From Scilla litardierei (taxonomy: Eukaryota; Streptophyta; Magnoliopsida; Asparagales; Asparagaceae), in NCBI GenBank assembly GCA_030789695.1, contig CM061138.1:182753051-182817050 (forward strand): a stretch of DNA of 64,000 bases, read 5' to 3'. This document shows positions 1 to 10,794 of this stretch, in pieces (the first letter of the stretch is position 1; each line of letters begins with the position of its first letter). The notes beneath the pieces were generated by a model. It was not told the origin of the DNA. It made no database searches and saw nothing but the letters and a program-made list of their open reading frames with translations. The position numbers and the translations under genes are program-made.

Positions 1-143
1 CGGAGTAAGTCATTCGTGACGAGCTTCAAATCGCTCATATCTTAGAGTATAAATCGATCCTAGAAGCCATAGAAATCTTCCCGAAGCTTCGCGCTTTGAA
101 TCGACACTTTTCGTGCACGTTAGTTGGTTCAAGAAGGAGAACC

Positions 144-537
144 AACCGACTAGATTTCGATCTAGTCGGTCGGTAATCCTTAATGGACCGACTAGTGGGC
201 TTTGATTATAATTCAGGAGTTACTGTATCTGTTTAGTCGGTCTAAGTTCATCTTTCGACCGACTAGTTGTCAAACTAGTCGGTTAAGTTTTGTACTCAGA
301 CCGACTAATTCTTAGTTCTTCTGTGCAGTCGAGTACTGTTCATTCTTAGTCGGTCTAAGAACGTTCGTCGACCGACTAGATGAGAAACTAGTCGGTCAGC
401 AGTTGATCTTTGACCGACTAAATCCAAATCCTATTTTCGTTCAGAAGTTATTGTTTACACTTAGTCGGTCTGTGTTGGTCGACCGACCGACTAGTTGCCA
501 AACTAGTCGGTCAGTGGTTGCTCTTTGACCGACTAAT
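144..537 (+). repeat. U3 palindrome array (TAGTCGGTC hairpins), H 5' LTR
   Basis: Four inverted repeats of the form GACCGACTAG-(4-9 nt)-CTAGTCGGTC lie near 144-172, 257-282, 370-397 and 485-513, a spacing of about 115 bp. Single arms (TTAGTCGGTC, GACCGACTA) lie between them. Each pair can fold into a hairpin with a stem of 9-11 bp. The array ends about 45 bp before the TATA box. The same array, in the same orientation relative to transcription, is in the LTR of the unrelated copia element G (13862-14502). Confidence 0.9.
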
Positions 538-580
538 CTGTGTTAAAAACCCTAATTTCTGGGCAGCCGCCAGCCCATCC

Positions 581-589
581 TATTTATAC
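581..589 (+). promoter_or_regulatory. TATA box, H 5' LTR
   Basis: TATTTATAC preceded by CC and followed by a C/T-rich leader is a good match to a plant TATA box. It lies just downstream of the palindrome array, so the array occupies the proximal promoter. The copy in the right LTR is at 7120-7128. Confidence 0.6.
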
Positions 590-1380
590 CCCTCCCAAAC
601 GTTTTCTTCTTCCTCCACTCGACCCAAAACCCTAGTTTCTCCTCCATTGAGCCCCCATCTTCCTCCAAGCCTTATTCCTTCATTCCAAGCCCTAGATCCA
701 TCATCTAAACCCTCCATCAACTCATTCCACCTCTCATCTTCCCCAAAATCCCCCAAAACCCCTAGTTCTCCAAACTTCTCCATCCTTTCCAGATCTGATC
801 CATAGGTTCTCCGGAGTGTTTCTTCCGCCTCCTCTCGGTAAGAAATCGATCTCTCGATGTTTTCATAACCTATTTGTATTTTTATGAAACCCTAATGAAA
901 TTTCATGTTGTTTGATGATTGTTTCCCCATAACAGTGATTTCCCCGTAGATTAGCATCCGCGAGACGAACCTTCGTGATCGTCATCCCCGGTGCTAGGCA
1001 AGTGAAACTTGCATCTCTTGATTTGGGCCATGTCTTAGGCCATTACCTTGATTTAGCGTAAAAGAGACTAGACGGTGAAAGGATAGCCGTCTAGACGCAT
1101 TTAACCTAGCTTGACAACGAAGCTTGGTCCGTCACCCTCATCATGCTTGTATGTCATATTTACTTTAAATTAACGGTACGCGAATATGTTCATGTCATTG
1201 CATTTTGCCTGACACGTTTAAATTCAATTAACGGTACACAAATATCTGTTCCTGGCATTGCATATTGATTTTTCATCGTGATTGCGTAGCACACGCTACA
1301 ATGCTTATATTCCTGGCTCGTGTTCCAGAAGCGAGCCCTGTAGTTGGAAACCCCAACGCTCGATACACATGGGTGGGGTA

Positions 1381-1625
1381 AGAGATAAGCGGACTGAGCC
1401 CCGAGTTGGCCTGATCCGCCACTCTGGCCAGCAGGTGGACTCTCTAGTGTATAAGTGATTAATAGTGATACGAGATAAGCGGACTGAGCCACGAGCTGGC
1501 CAGCAGGTGGACTCTCTATACACTAAGTGATAAACAGTGATAAGTGATTAATAGTGATACGAGATAAGTGGACTGAGCCACGAGCTGGCCAGCAGGTGGA
1601 CTCTCTATGCACTAAGTGATAAGTG
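1381..1625 (+). repeat. 90-bp triple tandem repeat in H 5' LTR
   Basis: The phrase GATAAGCGGACTGAGCC with a following GAGCTGGCCAGCAGGTGG (first copy diverged) recurs at about 1383, 1472 and 1562, a 90-bp period. The units are joined by AAGTGAT/TAGTGATA microrepeats that run on to about 1670. The same three units are at about 7920-8165 in the right LTR. Confidence 0.85.
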
Positions 1626-2286
1626 ATAAGTGACAAGTGATAAATGATAAGTGATTAGTGATTTGGTAGCTTTTGCTACATCGTGAGTGCTTGTCTCTTC
1701 CTTTAAACTATTGCATCTTACTTAACTACCATGTCATTGCTTAATATTATAAGTGCTAGGTTGCTAGTTTACTTTCAGTTTCCTTGCACAAGTCCTTCCA
1801 GACTTGCTGACATGTGCCCCTCTCTCTTTTGGGTGTCACATGTTAGAGCCAGAGCCAGAGTTTTGTTGCAGGGGATATGGTGTTGCTGATGCTGAAGTTT
1901 GCTGTGGTGGTGAGTGGACATCAGGGGCCTGTCTTGAAGACCGCTCGTGTTCACTTCTTTGTTTAGGTTTGCTGTTAGTTGTTGGTGCGTGGCACCTTTG
2001 TATGTATGTTATACCTTTGTTGGCCATGTTGGGCCTTAGACTCTTTTTCCTCTAGCCTGGTGGCTTTTCTGCGATATTGTAATTTGTTTATGGACATTTG
2101 GAGATTCAATAAAATGTCGTCTCATTTCCTTATTATCATTGTTGTTTCGTTTCGCTTTGCAAGGACTTGCCATAATAAGTGTTTTTATACGCTTATCAGA
2201 CTTGGAGCTTCACATCTTCAAGTTTGAGCGGACCTTCTCACGTCTCGCCTCCACATTTTTGGGAAGCGGGGCGTGACAGGTTTTAG

Positions 2287-2302
2287 TGGTGGCCCATGCA
2301 GG
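2287..2302 (+). promoter_or_regulatory. Putative primer binding site of H
   Basis: Eight bases after the LTR end, TGGTGGCCCATGCAGG begins with the TGG expected of a tRNA-complementary primer site. The same phrase at the same distance follows the LTR of B (27611-27626). It is not the initiator-Met site TGGTATCAGAGC seen in G and F, and I cannot assign the tRNA. Confidence 0.4.
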
Positions 2303-3833
2303 TCCATTTGCAAATGCGAACTATCGGAACAACGATAATAATTATAGAATGTCCATTAAATAAATTAGAACATCCAAGTTATAAGCCCGGAGTCTAAGTC
2401 TTTAGCGTTCATATGCCTTAGGTAACTAGTAGGCGTGTTAGAGCACCTGTCCCAGCTTGATAGGAAATCCATTAGGTCAGGACTATAGTGAGACTTAGTT
2501 AGAAGTTGTGCTTGCTAGTTAGGGATCCTTGATTGTTAGTTAGACTCCATGCTAGTGATCACTATGATAGTCTTAAGAGTTACCTTAGTGGTTCCTGTCT
2601 AGCCCTGACCATGATAGATTCCTAGGATTTCTTTAGCCGTTCGCTTGGGTTCATCGATTTCGGACCCAGCTGAACTCATTTCATCGCTGTCTAGCCCTAG
2701 AGAGTCTTAGCGATTAGTTCCAAAATCTTGGGTTGGTTGACCGTAGGAGTTTCCGTAGATTTTCCTAAGTCATAACCTAGGCGTATTTATGTTTTGATCA
2801 TCCGACCAAATCCCTTGGCCTTTAGTTAACCCGATGATTAGAACCCCCCCTGATTCAATCTTTCCTGGTCACTACACTTTGGTGTTACTGACCGTAGATC
2901 TTCATCATGGTTTTCTTGCATTGTGATTTAGGTGCATGCCTCACACAACCACATTCATTGCCCTCGATTCACATGATCCCCTCCTTACTATTATCGTTGA
3001 CCTTTCAAATCTTTCCCGTTGCAAATCTAGATTCTTCCAAGGTCGTTTTCAAATTTTCCCTTATTAAAAGTTTCCACTTGATTTTAAATTTTGTTTTAAA
3101 CCTTCTTTCAACATATTTCCATTACTTCCATTTGAGCTAAAAGTCATTCTTAGATTTGAAGACTTTTTGGTCGTAATTTTAAATTACTATATGGTAACTA
3201 TCTTTCTAACATATATCGTCCGCACTTGATTTTAAACTTTAGTACTATTTCGATAATTCGATATACCACCTTTTCTACTATTGCGAAATCCATTTTAGCT
3301 ATTTACCGTACGTACTTTAAAATACTTCTTTCAAGATAAGTAGGACTCCAATTAATTTATGAATATATACTAAATTACAAGTTTGTCGTACCCGTACTTC
3401 AAGTCTTTTACCAACCCATTCTTGTGGCAAATCCTTGTTTCCCCTAAAGGTATTTTCGATGTTCCTCTTTCGCTAAGTTTGAATTTGTTCGCGAACTTTT
3501 AATGCATGTATTAGGTTTCGTACTCTTTCGCGACTTAAAATTTATTTGTTCTTTTAAACATTGAAACTTTTGTCGAGATTTTTGATTATTAGTTTATAAT
3601 ATTCTTCAGCATATATTTTCATATCGATATAAATGACTTGCCTCCTTTCATATACCAATTTTCTTCTGAACCGTACTTTTGTTTTTCCTAACCTGAATTA
3701 TAATTTTCTTTTCTTACTTATGCCATTAAAACTTATTCGAATACCGCATCATGTTTGCTTCTTACCTACCTTTCAAGTAACATGGGACTTCAGCTTTCAG
3801 CGAGTCGATTTTTATGCTCAACTTTTTCCTAGT

Positions 3834-4300
3834 TCAGATTTTTGTAAAATTACTTTTCGAAATCCTTTCCTGATTTAGACCTCCAAAATTCGGTTTCAAA
3901 GTTTATTACCAATTTAATAATCCTATATATGTATATATTTTCCCCCCACTTACTTCCATACCACTAAGATGTTATTATCTTTCCATTCGTCATACATATT
4001 TCTAAAAATGATTTCTAAAGTAGAACTTCAACTAATTTTTATATATCAGTACTACGACCGTTATGCTCCTCGTTTCCCCTATTTCAGATTTTTGTATAAA
4101 AAAATCGTTATTTCATAACCTTTCCTGATCTAGACCCTCCATAAATTTGATTTTAAAGTTTCATTACAAATTTTGATAATACTAATAATAAGCTAGTGTT
4201 ATCTTTCCGTTCACCCTACATGCCCTTAGAAGAATTTCTAACCTAAATGGAATTTCAATTATTTTTATATCAGCACCAGGCTCGTGGTGCTCGTATGTTA
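3834..4300 (+). repeat. Diverged ~250-bp tandem duplication in H body
   Basis: CAGATTTTTGTA, CCTTTCCTGAT.TAGAC and the later TTATCTTTCC.TTC recur in the same order about 240-250 bp apart (from 3835 and from 4085). Between the copies there are many substitutions and small indels. Confidence 0.65.
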
Positions 4301-6375
4301 AGAGCTTTGTGTAAAGCAGTCTCTTTTTGGCAAATCCTGATTCCTCTAAAAAGTAGTTTCAATATTGATTACTTTAAATTTTCCCTGGCTTAAGGATTTT
4401 GAAAGCATTCAACCCGAGTTTAAATTTTTCAATTAATTTCATTTCAAACTTTGCGAACGTTATTAAGTTACTACCGTGTAATATTTTCTAAACTACGACC
4501 TCAAAATTCGTGTGAATGATTCACTTTCTTTTAATGACCTGACGTGAGCCAATGAACCGTTTTCTCCTACTATGTATATTCGACTCAAACTTATTTCAAA
4601 CAATTTGTTTTGTCGACCTCTAAATATTTTATACGGAAAGGGACTCCAACTTTGAAGTATAACGGTTTTCAAACTTTTCGTATTTTAGAATATGTTATTT
4701 ACACTATTTTCCATGTGTCCTAATGGAGCATCATTACATCATTACACAACCGTTTTCATGCTTTTCGATCCTTCTATTCGTTACGCTCTTGATTTCAATT
4801 TCTTTCCTTTTGTCTAGCCAATAGAGCTTGTCGTCGCCGTGTCGACCTTAATATAGTTTGGTGGGCCCCATTAGTGTAATTTGATGTGTCGTCGTAGTGT
4901 ATTAAATTTCATGGTGCATATGAAGTTGTTTGTGGTTGGTATTGGTATATTGTGTGTAGGTAGTTATGTATTAGCTGCATGAGTGCAAGTGTGATAAACA
5001 TATGATAGTAGGATTATAATTGTTTGATTGATGTTACTTGCTTTTATGAGATGTCGTATGCGTGTATACCATGAGGTATGCCCGACTACTGCATATCTTA
5101 ACTAATGTATGAAGTAAATGTATTGATGTATCAATTATAGGTGGATGGATATGGTATGAATATATACGATGCTTGGGTGTGACTATAGGTGAATACTTTT
5201 ATTAAGGAGAGTATTGTAATTATAGGTGTGCTGATGTTTGTAATAATATCATGGTATATGAAGTGATTGAAATATGTGATATTACCTGGTTAGATATTAA
5301 GGGTGTTTGACATTTAGATATGTATGTGGTTATGATTGGTAGACGTGTATGCATTAGCTAGTATTGGCATATGTATGGATGCTATGTTACGTATATGGAA
5401 TTATTCCGCCATGATTTTGAGTCTCGCTCAAGCTTGAGTGGGTACACTCTATGTACATTGGTGTATTGTATGTGGTTGGTGTATAGTGATGGATGATGTA
5501 TGTATAATGTTTGGATTGTTTGTGCCTGGTTGTGTTACGCACATGACTGTGGGTGGCTATACCAATATATAGTTATGTCAGTTGGTCTTGTGGTATAGTT
5601 ATTCACTAAGGATTTGGTTGCATGAATATATGTGCGCTAGCTAAACTAGGTGTGTAGATGTGCTAAGCAAATAGTGGTGTGATTGGTGTATATATGAATG
5701 AAATATTAGCGTGTGTGGGTATGCACCATGCACGGGTAAGTATGTGATAGTTATAGGAATTGGTGACTATGGTATGTGTGGTGTGTCGTGATTATAGCTA
5801 TAGGACTATATATATGAAGTGATAATATGGTGAAATGTGTGCATGCATTTGAATGACTATAAATTGTGAAATTATAATGATTGTGAATGTATATTAGATA
5901 TAGTGAACTTGTTTTAACAATTGTATGGTGTGATTTTGCATGTTGATTGTTTGGCTTATACTAGGAGATATAGGGACTAGTGTATTCTTATTGTCTTGTC
6001 CATAGGTAGTTACTTATACGTGTAGATTCCGATGGTATTTTCTAGTGTGAAATTATTTTCAAATAAGTAAGAGACTTGGTTATTTTCATATAGTGTGTAA
6101 TAAGTGTTTTATAGTTATATGGAATATACTTGCCTATATGAATGATTTGAATACGTGAATGGAGTTGTTTGATTATAATAAGTATAAGTGTACTATGTAC
6201 GTGAATATATATTTACTTCCGTGGTGTTAATAATTGACTACCTAGAGTATATATATATATAAGCACTTGAAATGAATGTACTTGGTTGAAATTTTGATGT
6301 GATATTGATTGAGGGTAGTTACTAGGGTGACTAGATATAGCTATAGTTAGAAAGTCCGAGGACGGACTTTATTCT

Positions 6376-6388
6376 AAGGTGGGTAGGA
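6376..6388 (+). promoter_or_regulatory. Polypurine tract of H
   Basis: AAGGTGGGTAGGA directly precedes the TGTAACG start of the right LTR. It would prime plus-strand DNA synthesis. The upstream phrase GAGGACGG.CTTTATT is also found beside the LTR of element C on the other strand (33581-33620). Confidence 0.7.
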
Positions 6389-8817
6389 TGTAACGACTGG
6401 TTTTCGTGTAATTGGATTATCTATATTAAAATATATGCTTGGTGGATTTTCTCCTTGGATGTGTGGTTTTCGTCGCCATAGCTTTCACTTTCGATCGTTT
6501 CGTCGTGATTTTCTAGCTTCTTCCTTCGATCGTCGATTTCGGAGTAAGTCATTCGTGACGAGCTTCAAATCGCTCATATCTTAGAGTATAAATCGATCCT
6601 AGAAGCCATAGAAATCTTCCCGAAGCTTCGCGCTTTGAATCGACACTTTTCGTGCACGTTAGTTGGTTCAAGAAGGAGAACCAACCGACTAGATTTCGAT
6701 CTAGTCGGTCGGCAATCCTTAATGGACCGACTAGTGGGCTTTGATTATAATTCAGGAGTTACTGTATCTGTTTAGTCGGTCTAAGTTCATCTTTCGACCG
6801 ACTAGTTGTCAAACTAGTCGGTTAAGTTTTGTACTCAGACCGACTAATTCTTAGTTCTTCTGTGCAGTCGAGTACTGTTCATTCTTAGTCGGTCTAAGAA
6901 CGTTCGTCGACCGACTAGATGAGAAACTAGTCGGTCAGCAGTTGATCTTTGACCGACTAAATCCAAATCCTATTTTCGTTCAGAAGTTACTGTTTACACT
7001 TAGTCGGTCTGCGTTGGTCGACCGACCGACTAGTTGCCAAACTAGTCGGTCAGTGGTTGCTCTTTGACCGACTAATCTGTGTTAAAACCCCTAATTTCTG
7101 GGCAGCCGCCAGCCCATCCTATTTATACCCCTCCCAAACGTTTTCTTCTTCCTCCACTCGACCCAAAACCCTAGTTTCTCCTCCATTGAGCCCCCATCTT
7201 CCTCCAAGCCTTATTCCTTCATTCCAAGCCCTAGATCCATCATCTAAACCCTCCATCAACTCATTCCACCTCTCATCTTCCCCAAAATCCCCTAAAAACC
7301 CTAGTTCTCCAAACTTCTCCATCCTTTCCAGATCTGATCCATAGGTTCTCCAGAGTGTTTCTTCCGCCTCCTCTCGGTAAGAAATCGATCTCTCGATGTT
7401 TTCATAACCTATTTGTATTTTTATGAAACCCTAATGAAATTTCATGTTGTTTGATGATTGTTTTCCCATAACAGCGATTTTCCCGTAGATTAGCATCCGC
7501 GAGACGAACCTTCGTGATCGTCATCCCCGGTGCTAGGCAAGTGAAACTTGCATCTCTTGATTTGGGCCATGTCTTAGGCCATTACCTTGATTTAGCGTAA
7601 AAGAGACTAGACGGTGAAAGGATAGCCGTCTAGACGCCTTTGACCTAGCTTGACAACGAAGCTTGGTCCGTCACCCTCATCATGCTTGTATGTCATATTT
7701 ACTTTAAATTAACGGTACGCGAATATGTTCATGTCATTGCATTTTGCCTGACACGTTTAAATTCAATTAACGGTACGCAAATATCTGTTCCTGGCATTGC
7801 ATATTGATTTGTCATCGTGATTGCGTAGCACACGCTACAATGCTTATATTCCTGGCTCGTGTTCCAGAAGCGAGCCCTGTAGTTGGAAACCCCAACGCTC
7901 GATACACATGGGTGGGGTAAGAGATAAGCGGACAGAGCCCCGAGTTGGCCTGATCCGCCACTCCGGCCAGCAGGTGGACTCTCTAGTGTATAAGTGATTA
8001 ATAGTGATACGAGATAAGCGGACTGAGCCACGAGCTGGCCAGCAGGTGGACTCTCTATACACTAAGTGATAAACAGTGATAAGTGATTAATAGTGATACG
8101 AGATAAGCGGACTGAGCCACGAGCTGGCCAGCAGGTGGACTCTCTATGCACTAAGTGATAAGTGATAAGTGACAAATGATAAATGATAAGTGATTAGTGA
8201 TTTGGTAGCTTTTGCTACATCGTGAGTGCTTGTCTCTTCCTTTAAACTATTGCATCTTACTTAACTACCATGTCATTGCTTAATATTATAAGTGCTAGGT
8301 TGCTAGTTTACTTTCAGTTTCCTTGCACAAGTCCTTCCAGACTTGCTGACATGTGCCCCTCTCTCTTTTGGGTGTCACATGTTAGAGCCAGAGCCAGAGT
8401 TTTGTTGCAGGGGATATGGTGTTGCTGATGCTGAAGTTTGCTGTGGTGGTGAGTGGACACCAGGGGCCTGTCTTAAAGACCGCTCGTGTTCACTTCTTTG
8501 TTTAGGTTTGCTGTTAGTTGTTGGTGCGTGGCACCTTTGTATGTATGTTATACCTTTGTTGGCCATGTTGGGCCTTAGACTCTTTTTCCTCTAGCCTGGT
8601 GGCTTTTCTGCGATATTGTAATTTGTTTATGGACATTTGGAGATTCAATAAAATGTCGTCTCATTTCCTTATTATCATTGTTGTTTCGTTTCGCTTTGCA
8701 AGGACTTGCCATAATAAGTGTTTTTATACGCTTATCAGACTTGGAGCTTCACATCTTCAAGTTTGAGCGGACCTTCTCACGTCTCGCCTCCACATTTTTG
8801 GGAAGCGGGGCGTGACA
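6389..8817 (+). repeat. 3' LTR of H (complete, 2429 bp)
   Basis: This is the complete LTR copy, from TGTAACGACTGG to GGGGCGTGACA. It repeats the palindrome array, TATA box, 90-bp triple repeat and polyadenylation-like region (TTCAATAAAATG near 8644). Its last ~100 bp (ACGCTTATCAGACTTGGAGC onwards to the end) resemble the end of the B LTR at about 27515-27603. Its middle TGGCTCGTGTTCCAG also occurs in B at about 26755. Confidence 0.9.
6683..7076 (+). repeat. U3 palindrome array, H 3' LTR copy
   Basis: This is the right-LTR copy of the array at 144-537, with only a few substitutions. All four hairpins and their ~115-bp spacing are kept. Confidence 0.9.
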
Positions 8818-9787
8818 ACTTTTTACATCCATTTGAAATAATTTAAAATCCTTATGGCATGCAAAAGATAATAGTAATCTAATTGATTCTAATCTAGCTA
8901 CCGGAGCAAAGGATTCTTCGAAATCGATACCTTCCTCTTGCCGATAGCCTTGAGCTACTAACCGAGCTTTGTTCTGGACGACGACTTGGTTTTCATCGGT
9001 CTTGTTCTTGAAGATCCACTTTGTCCCTATGATGGTGTGGTTCTTCGATGGCAATGGAACAAGCTCCCAAACTTCATTCCTCTCGAATTGAATGAGTACC
9101 TCCTCCATGGCTAAGATCCAAGCGCTATCTTCGCATGCTTCATTAACATTCTTTGGCTCTATCGAGGAGGCAAAGGCACAATGAGCGAAGTAGTTCACTT
9201 GCGATCTCGTCTTGACACTATCATGGATATTGCCAATGACTTGCTTATGAGGATGATCACGAACGGTATGAAGCTGTTTGGAAATACCTTGATCACTAGG
9301 AACATTCTCAACAACTTCATTAGTGGGGTTAGTCTCAATAGAATCAATAGAATTATTAGAATTAGAATTACCAATTGAAACACATAAGACATCCATAGAG
9401 TCATCATCATTAGTAATTCTAGTTGGAACAAATCCTTCATTAAATGAGATATGAAGCGATTCCTCGATCGTTGAGGTTGGTTTGTTGTATATGCGGTAGG
9501 CTTTGCTACGTGAGGAATACCCAACAAAAATCCCCTCATCGGATCTTGGATCGAATTTGTCCAAACTACCATACGTGTTCTTAATAAAACATTTCGAACC
9601 AAAAACACGAAAATGTTTAACTTGAGGCAACCTACCAAACAACAATTCATTACAAGTTTGTTTAGTACCGGGCCTCAAAAGTATTCTATTAAACACATAG
9701 CAAGCGGTATGTACCGCTTCCGCCCAAAATTGATGGCCAAGTTGGCTATCATCAAGCATAGTGCGAGCACATTCCACTAGCGTCCTA
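8818..9787 (-). pseudogene. pol: G pol: integrase C-terminus and start of reverse transcriptase (truncated by H)
   Basis: Reading leftwards from about 9787, the frame gives the end of the integrase core ([21 protein letters not shown], the VFGSKCFI region and DEGIFVGYS), a spacer, and then the beginning of a copia RT with [18 protein letters not shown] and [11 protein letters not shown]. The last authentic residues are FQMDVKS, which contains the first catalytic aspartate. After that the frame runs into the LTR of H. About two thirds of the RT and all of RNase H are missing from the window. An in-frame upstream extension to 9924 is a shadow of the integrase in another frame. Confidence 0.85.
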
Positions 9788-10715
9788 TTTTTTTCTCTCA
9801 ACAACACCATTTTGAGGAGGTGCGCGAGGGAATGAAAAGGTGTGTGAAATACCAACTTCATCACAAAATGTCTCAAAAGACTCATTCTCAAATTCACGTC
9901 CATGATCACTACGAATAGTGACAATGGTGGTTCCTAAGAGATTTTGTACTTTCTTAACAAAAATTGTGAAGTTTTCAAAAGCTTCATTTTTATTACATAA
10001 TGAAAATACCCAAGTAAACCTAGAAAAGTCATCAACGATGACAAGTCCATATCTAGCGTTACCTAATGAAGCAACTCTAGTTGGCCCAAATACATCTAGA
10101 TGTAATAGCTCTAGAGGCCGCTTAGAGGAAATCCTTTTCTTAGGTTTAAATGAAGATTTTGGTAGCTTGCCTCGTTGACACGAGTCACAAAAGCTTTTCT
10201 TTTGAAAGACAAGCTTAGGGAAGCCTCTAATAGAATTTAACTTGGAAAGCTTAAATAGTGTTCCAAAGTTCACATGACCAAAACGTCGATGCCATAAATG
10301 TTGTTCACTTGTGTTGGCAATAAGACATTGTTCATGCGATCTTGGAAGATCTAGGATGTATATATCCTTATGGCGTGTGCCGAAAAACAATAATTCATTA
10401 TTATCTTTTCTTAAAATATGGCACATTCCTTTCGCAAAGTTAACTTTGTAACCTTTGTCACAAAGTTGACTTATTGAAATGAGATTGTGGTTTAATCCTT
10501 TAACAAGGTAAACATCACATATAAGGGGTTTAAAAGGATTACCCACTTTACCAACACCTATGATGGTTCCGCTCTCGTTGCCTCCAAAGACGACGCGGTT
10601 TCCATTAGCAATGGGAACCACTCCGGAGAGCAATTGAGCGTCACCCGTCATGTGTTTTGAACACCCGCTATCGAGTATCCAATTTCCTTTGGAGCTAAAT
10701 TTAAATTTGTTGCTC
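9785..10715 (-). pseudogene. pol: G pol: protease active site and integrase (frameshifted at both ends)
   Basis: The frame begins upstream of the first ATG (10651) with WILDSGCSKHMTGD, the copia aspartic protease motif, so the true coding segment extends to about 10715. Next come the integrase zinc-binding region (WHRRFGH ... CDSCQRGK) and the core with its three acidic residues in [18 protein letters not shown] and QNGVVERK. It ends at a stop just after the third residue because of a seven-base T run on the + strand (9788-9794). One base fewer would continue into the next segment, so this looks like a homopolymer slip. It is also out of frame with the gag-side segment upstream. Confidence 0.85.
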
Positions 10716-10794
10716 CTTTTCTTTTTCTTTTCCTTGAGTACCTAAAGATAGAAAATTTCATATCATGGTACCCAAGGTCATTGGGTCCAAAAGA

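Larger units (their letters stand above)
1..2278 (+). repeat. 5' LTR of H (truncated at window start)
   Basis: This is the left copy of the LTR, lacking its first ~150 bases. In order it holds a leader, a palindrome array (144-537), a TATA box (581-589), a C/T-rich transcribed leader with several AACCCTA motifs (about 545-760), a GTAAG...ACAG segment (about 838-937) that could act as an intron, a 90-bp triple repeat (1381-1625) and the GGGGCGTGACA end. The short open frames inside it are low-complexity or antisense and I do not regard them as genes. It differs from the right copy by scattered substitutions only, so the insertion is fairly recent. Confidence 0.85.
2279..6388 (+). other. Non-coding body of H
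   Basis: This 4.1-kb body has no retroviral coding motif. The first half (about 2850-4850) is pyrimidine-rich and poor in G on the + strand. The second half (about 4870-6380) is G/T-rich and poor in C. The switch occurs near 4860. A degenerate tandem duplication lies at about 3834-4300. The body ends in a polypurine tract. Confidence 0.75.
1..8817 (+). mobile_element. LARD-type non-autonomous LTR retrotransposon H (left end cut by window)
   Basis: Positions 1-2278 are repeated almost base for base at 6540-8817 (offset 6539). This defines two long terminal repeats flanking a 4.1-kb body. The right LTR starts at 6389 (TGTAACGACTGG) and ends at 8817 (GGGGCGTGACA), so about 150 bp of the left LTR lie outside the window and the whole element is near 8.97 kb. 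No open frame longer than about 100 codons and no gag, protease, RT or integrase motif is present inside, which fits a large retrotransposon derivative (LARD) moved in trans. It is inserted in the RT of copia element G; the right flank ACTTT is the presumed target duplication. LTR ends, polypurine tract and post-LTR segment resemble chromovirus B, a likely relative of its helper (inference). Confidence 0.85.

Noticed and set aside
144..537. CRISPR-like array
   Set aside because: Regular spacing and palindromes suggest it superficially, but the spacers are themselves related, the units are imperfect, and the setting is a plant LTR with no cas genes.
518..805. 95-codon open frame in the H LTR (copy at 7057-7344)
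   Set aside because: It is a low-complexity Ser/Pro frame across the C/T-rich leader and palindrome array, with an equally open frame on the other strand. There is no domain and the sequence is explained by composition.
1804..2227. Cys-rich 82-83-codon frames in the H LTR
   Set aside because: They have no family resemblance, overlap each other in different frames and lie at the LTR end. The shared copy in the other LTR only reflects duplication of the LTR.
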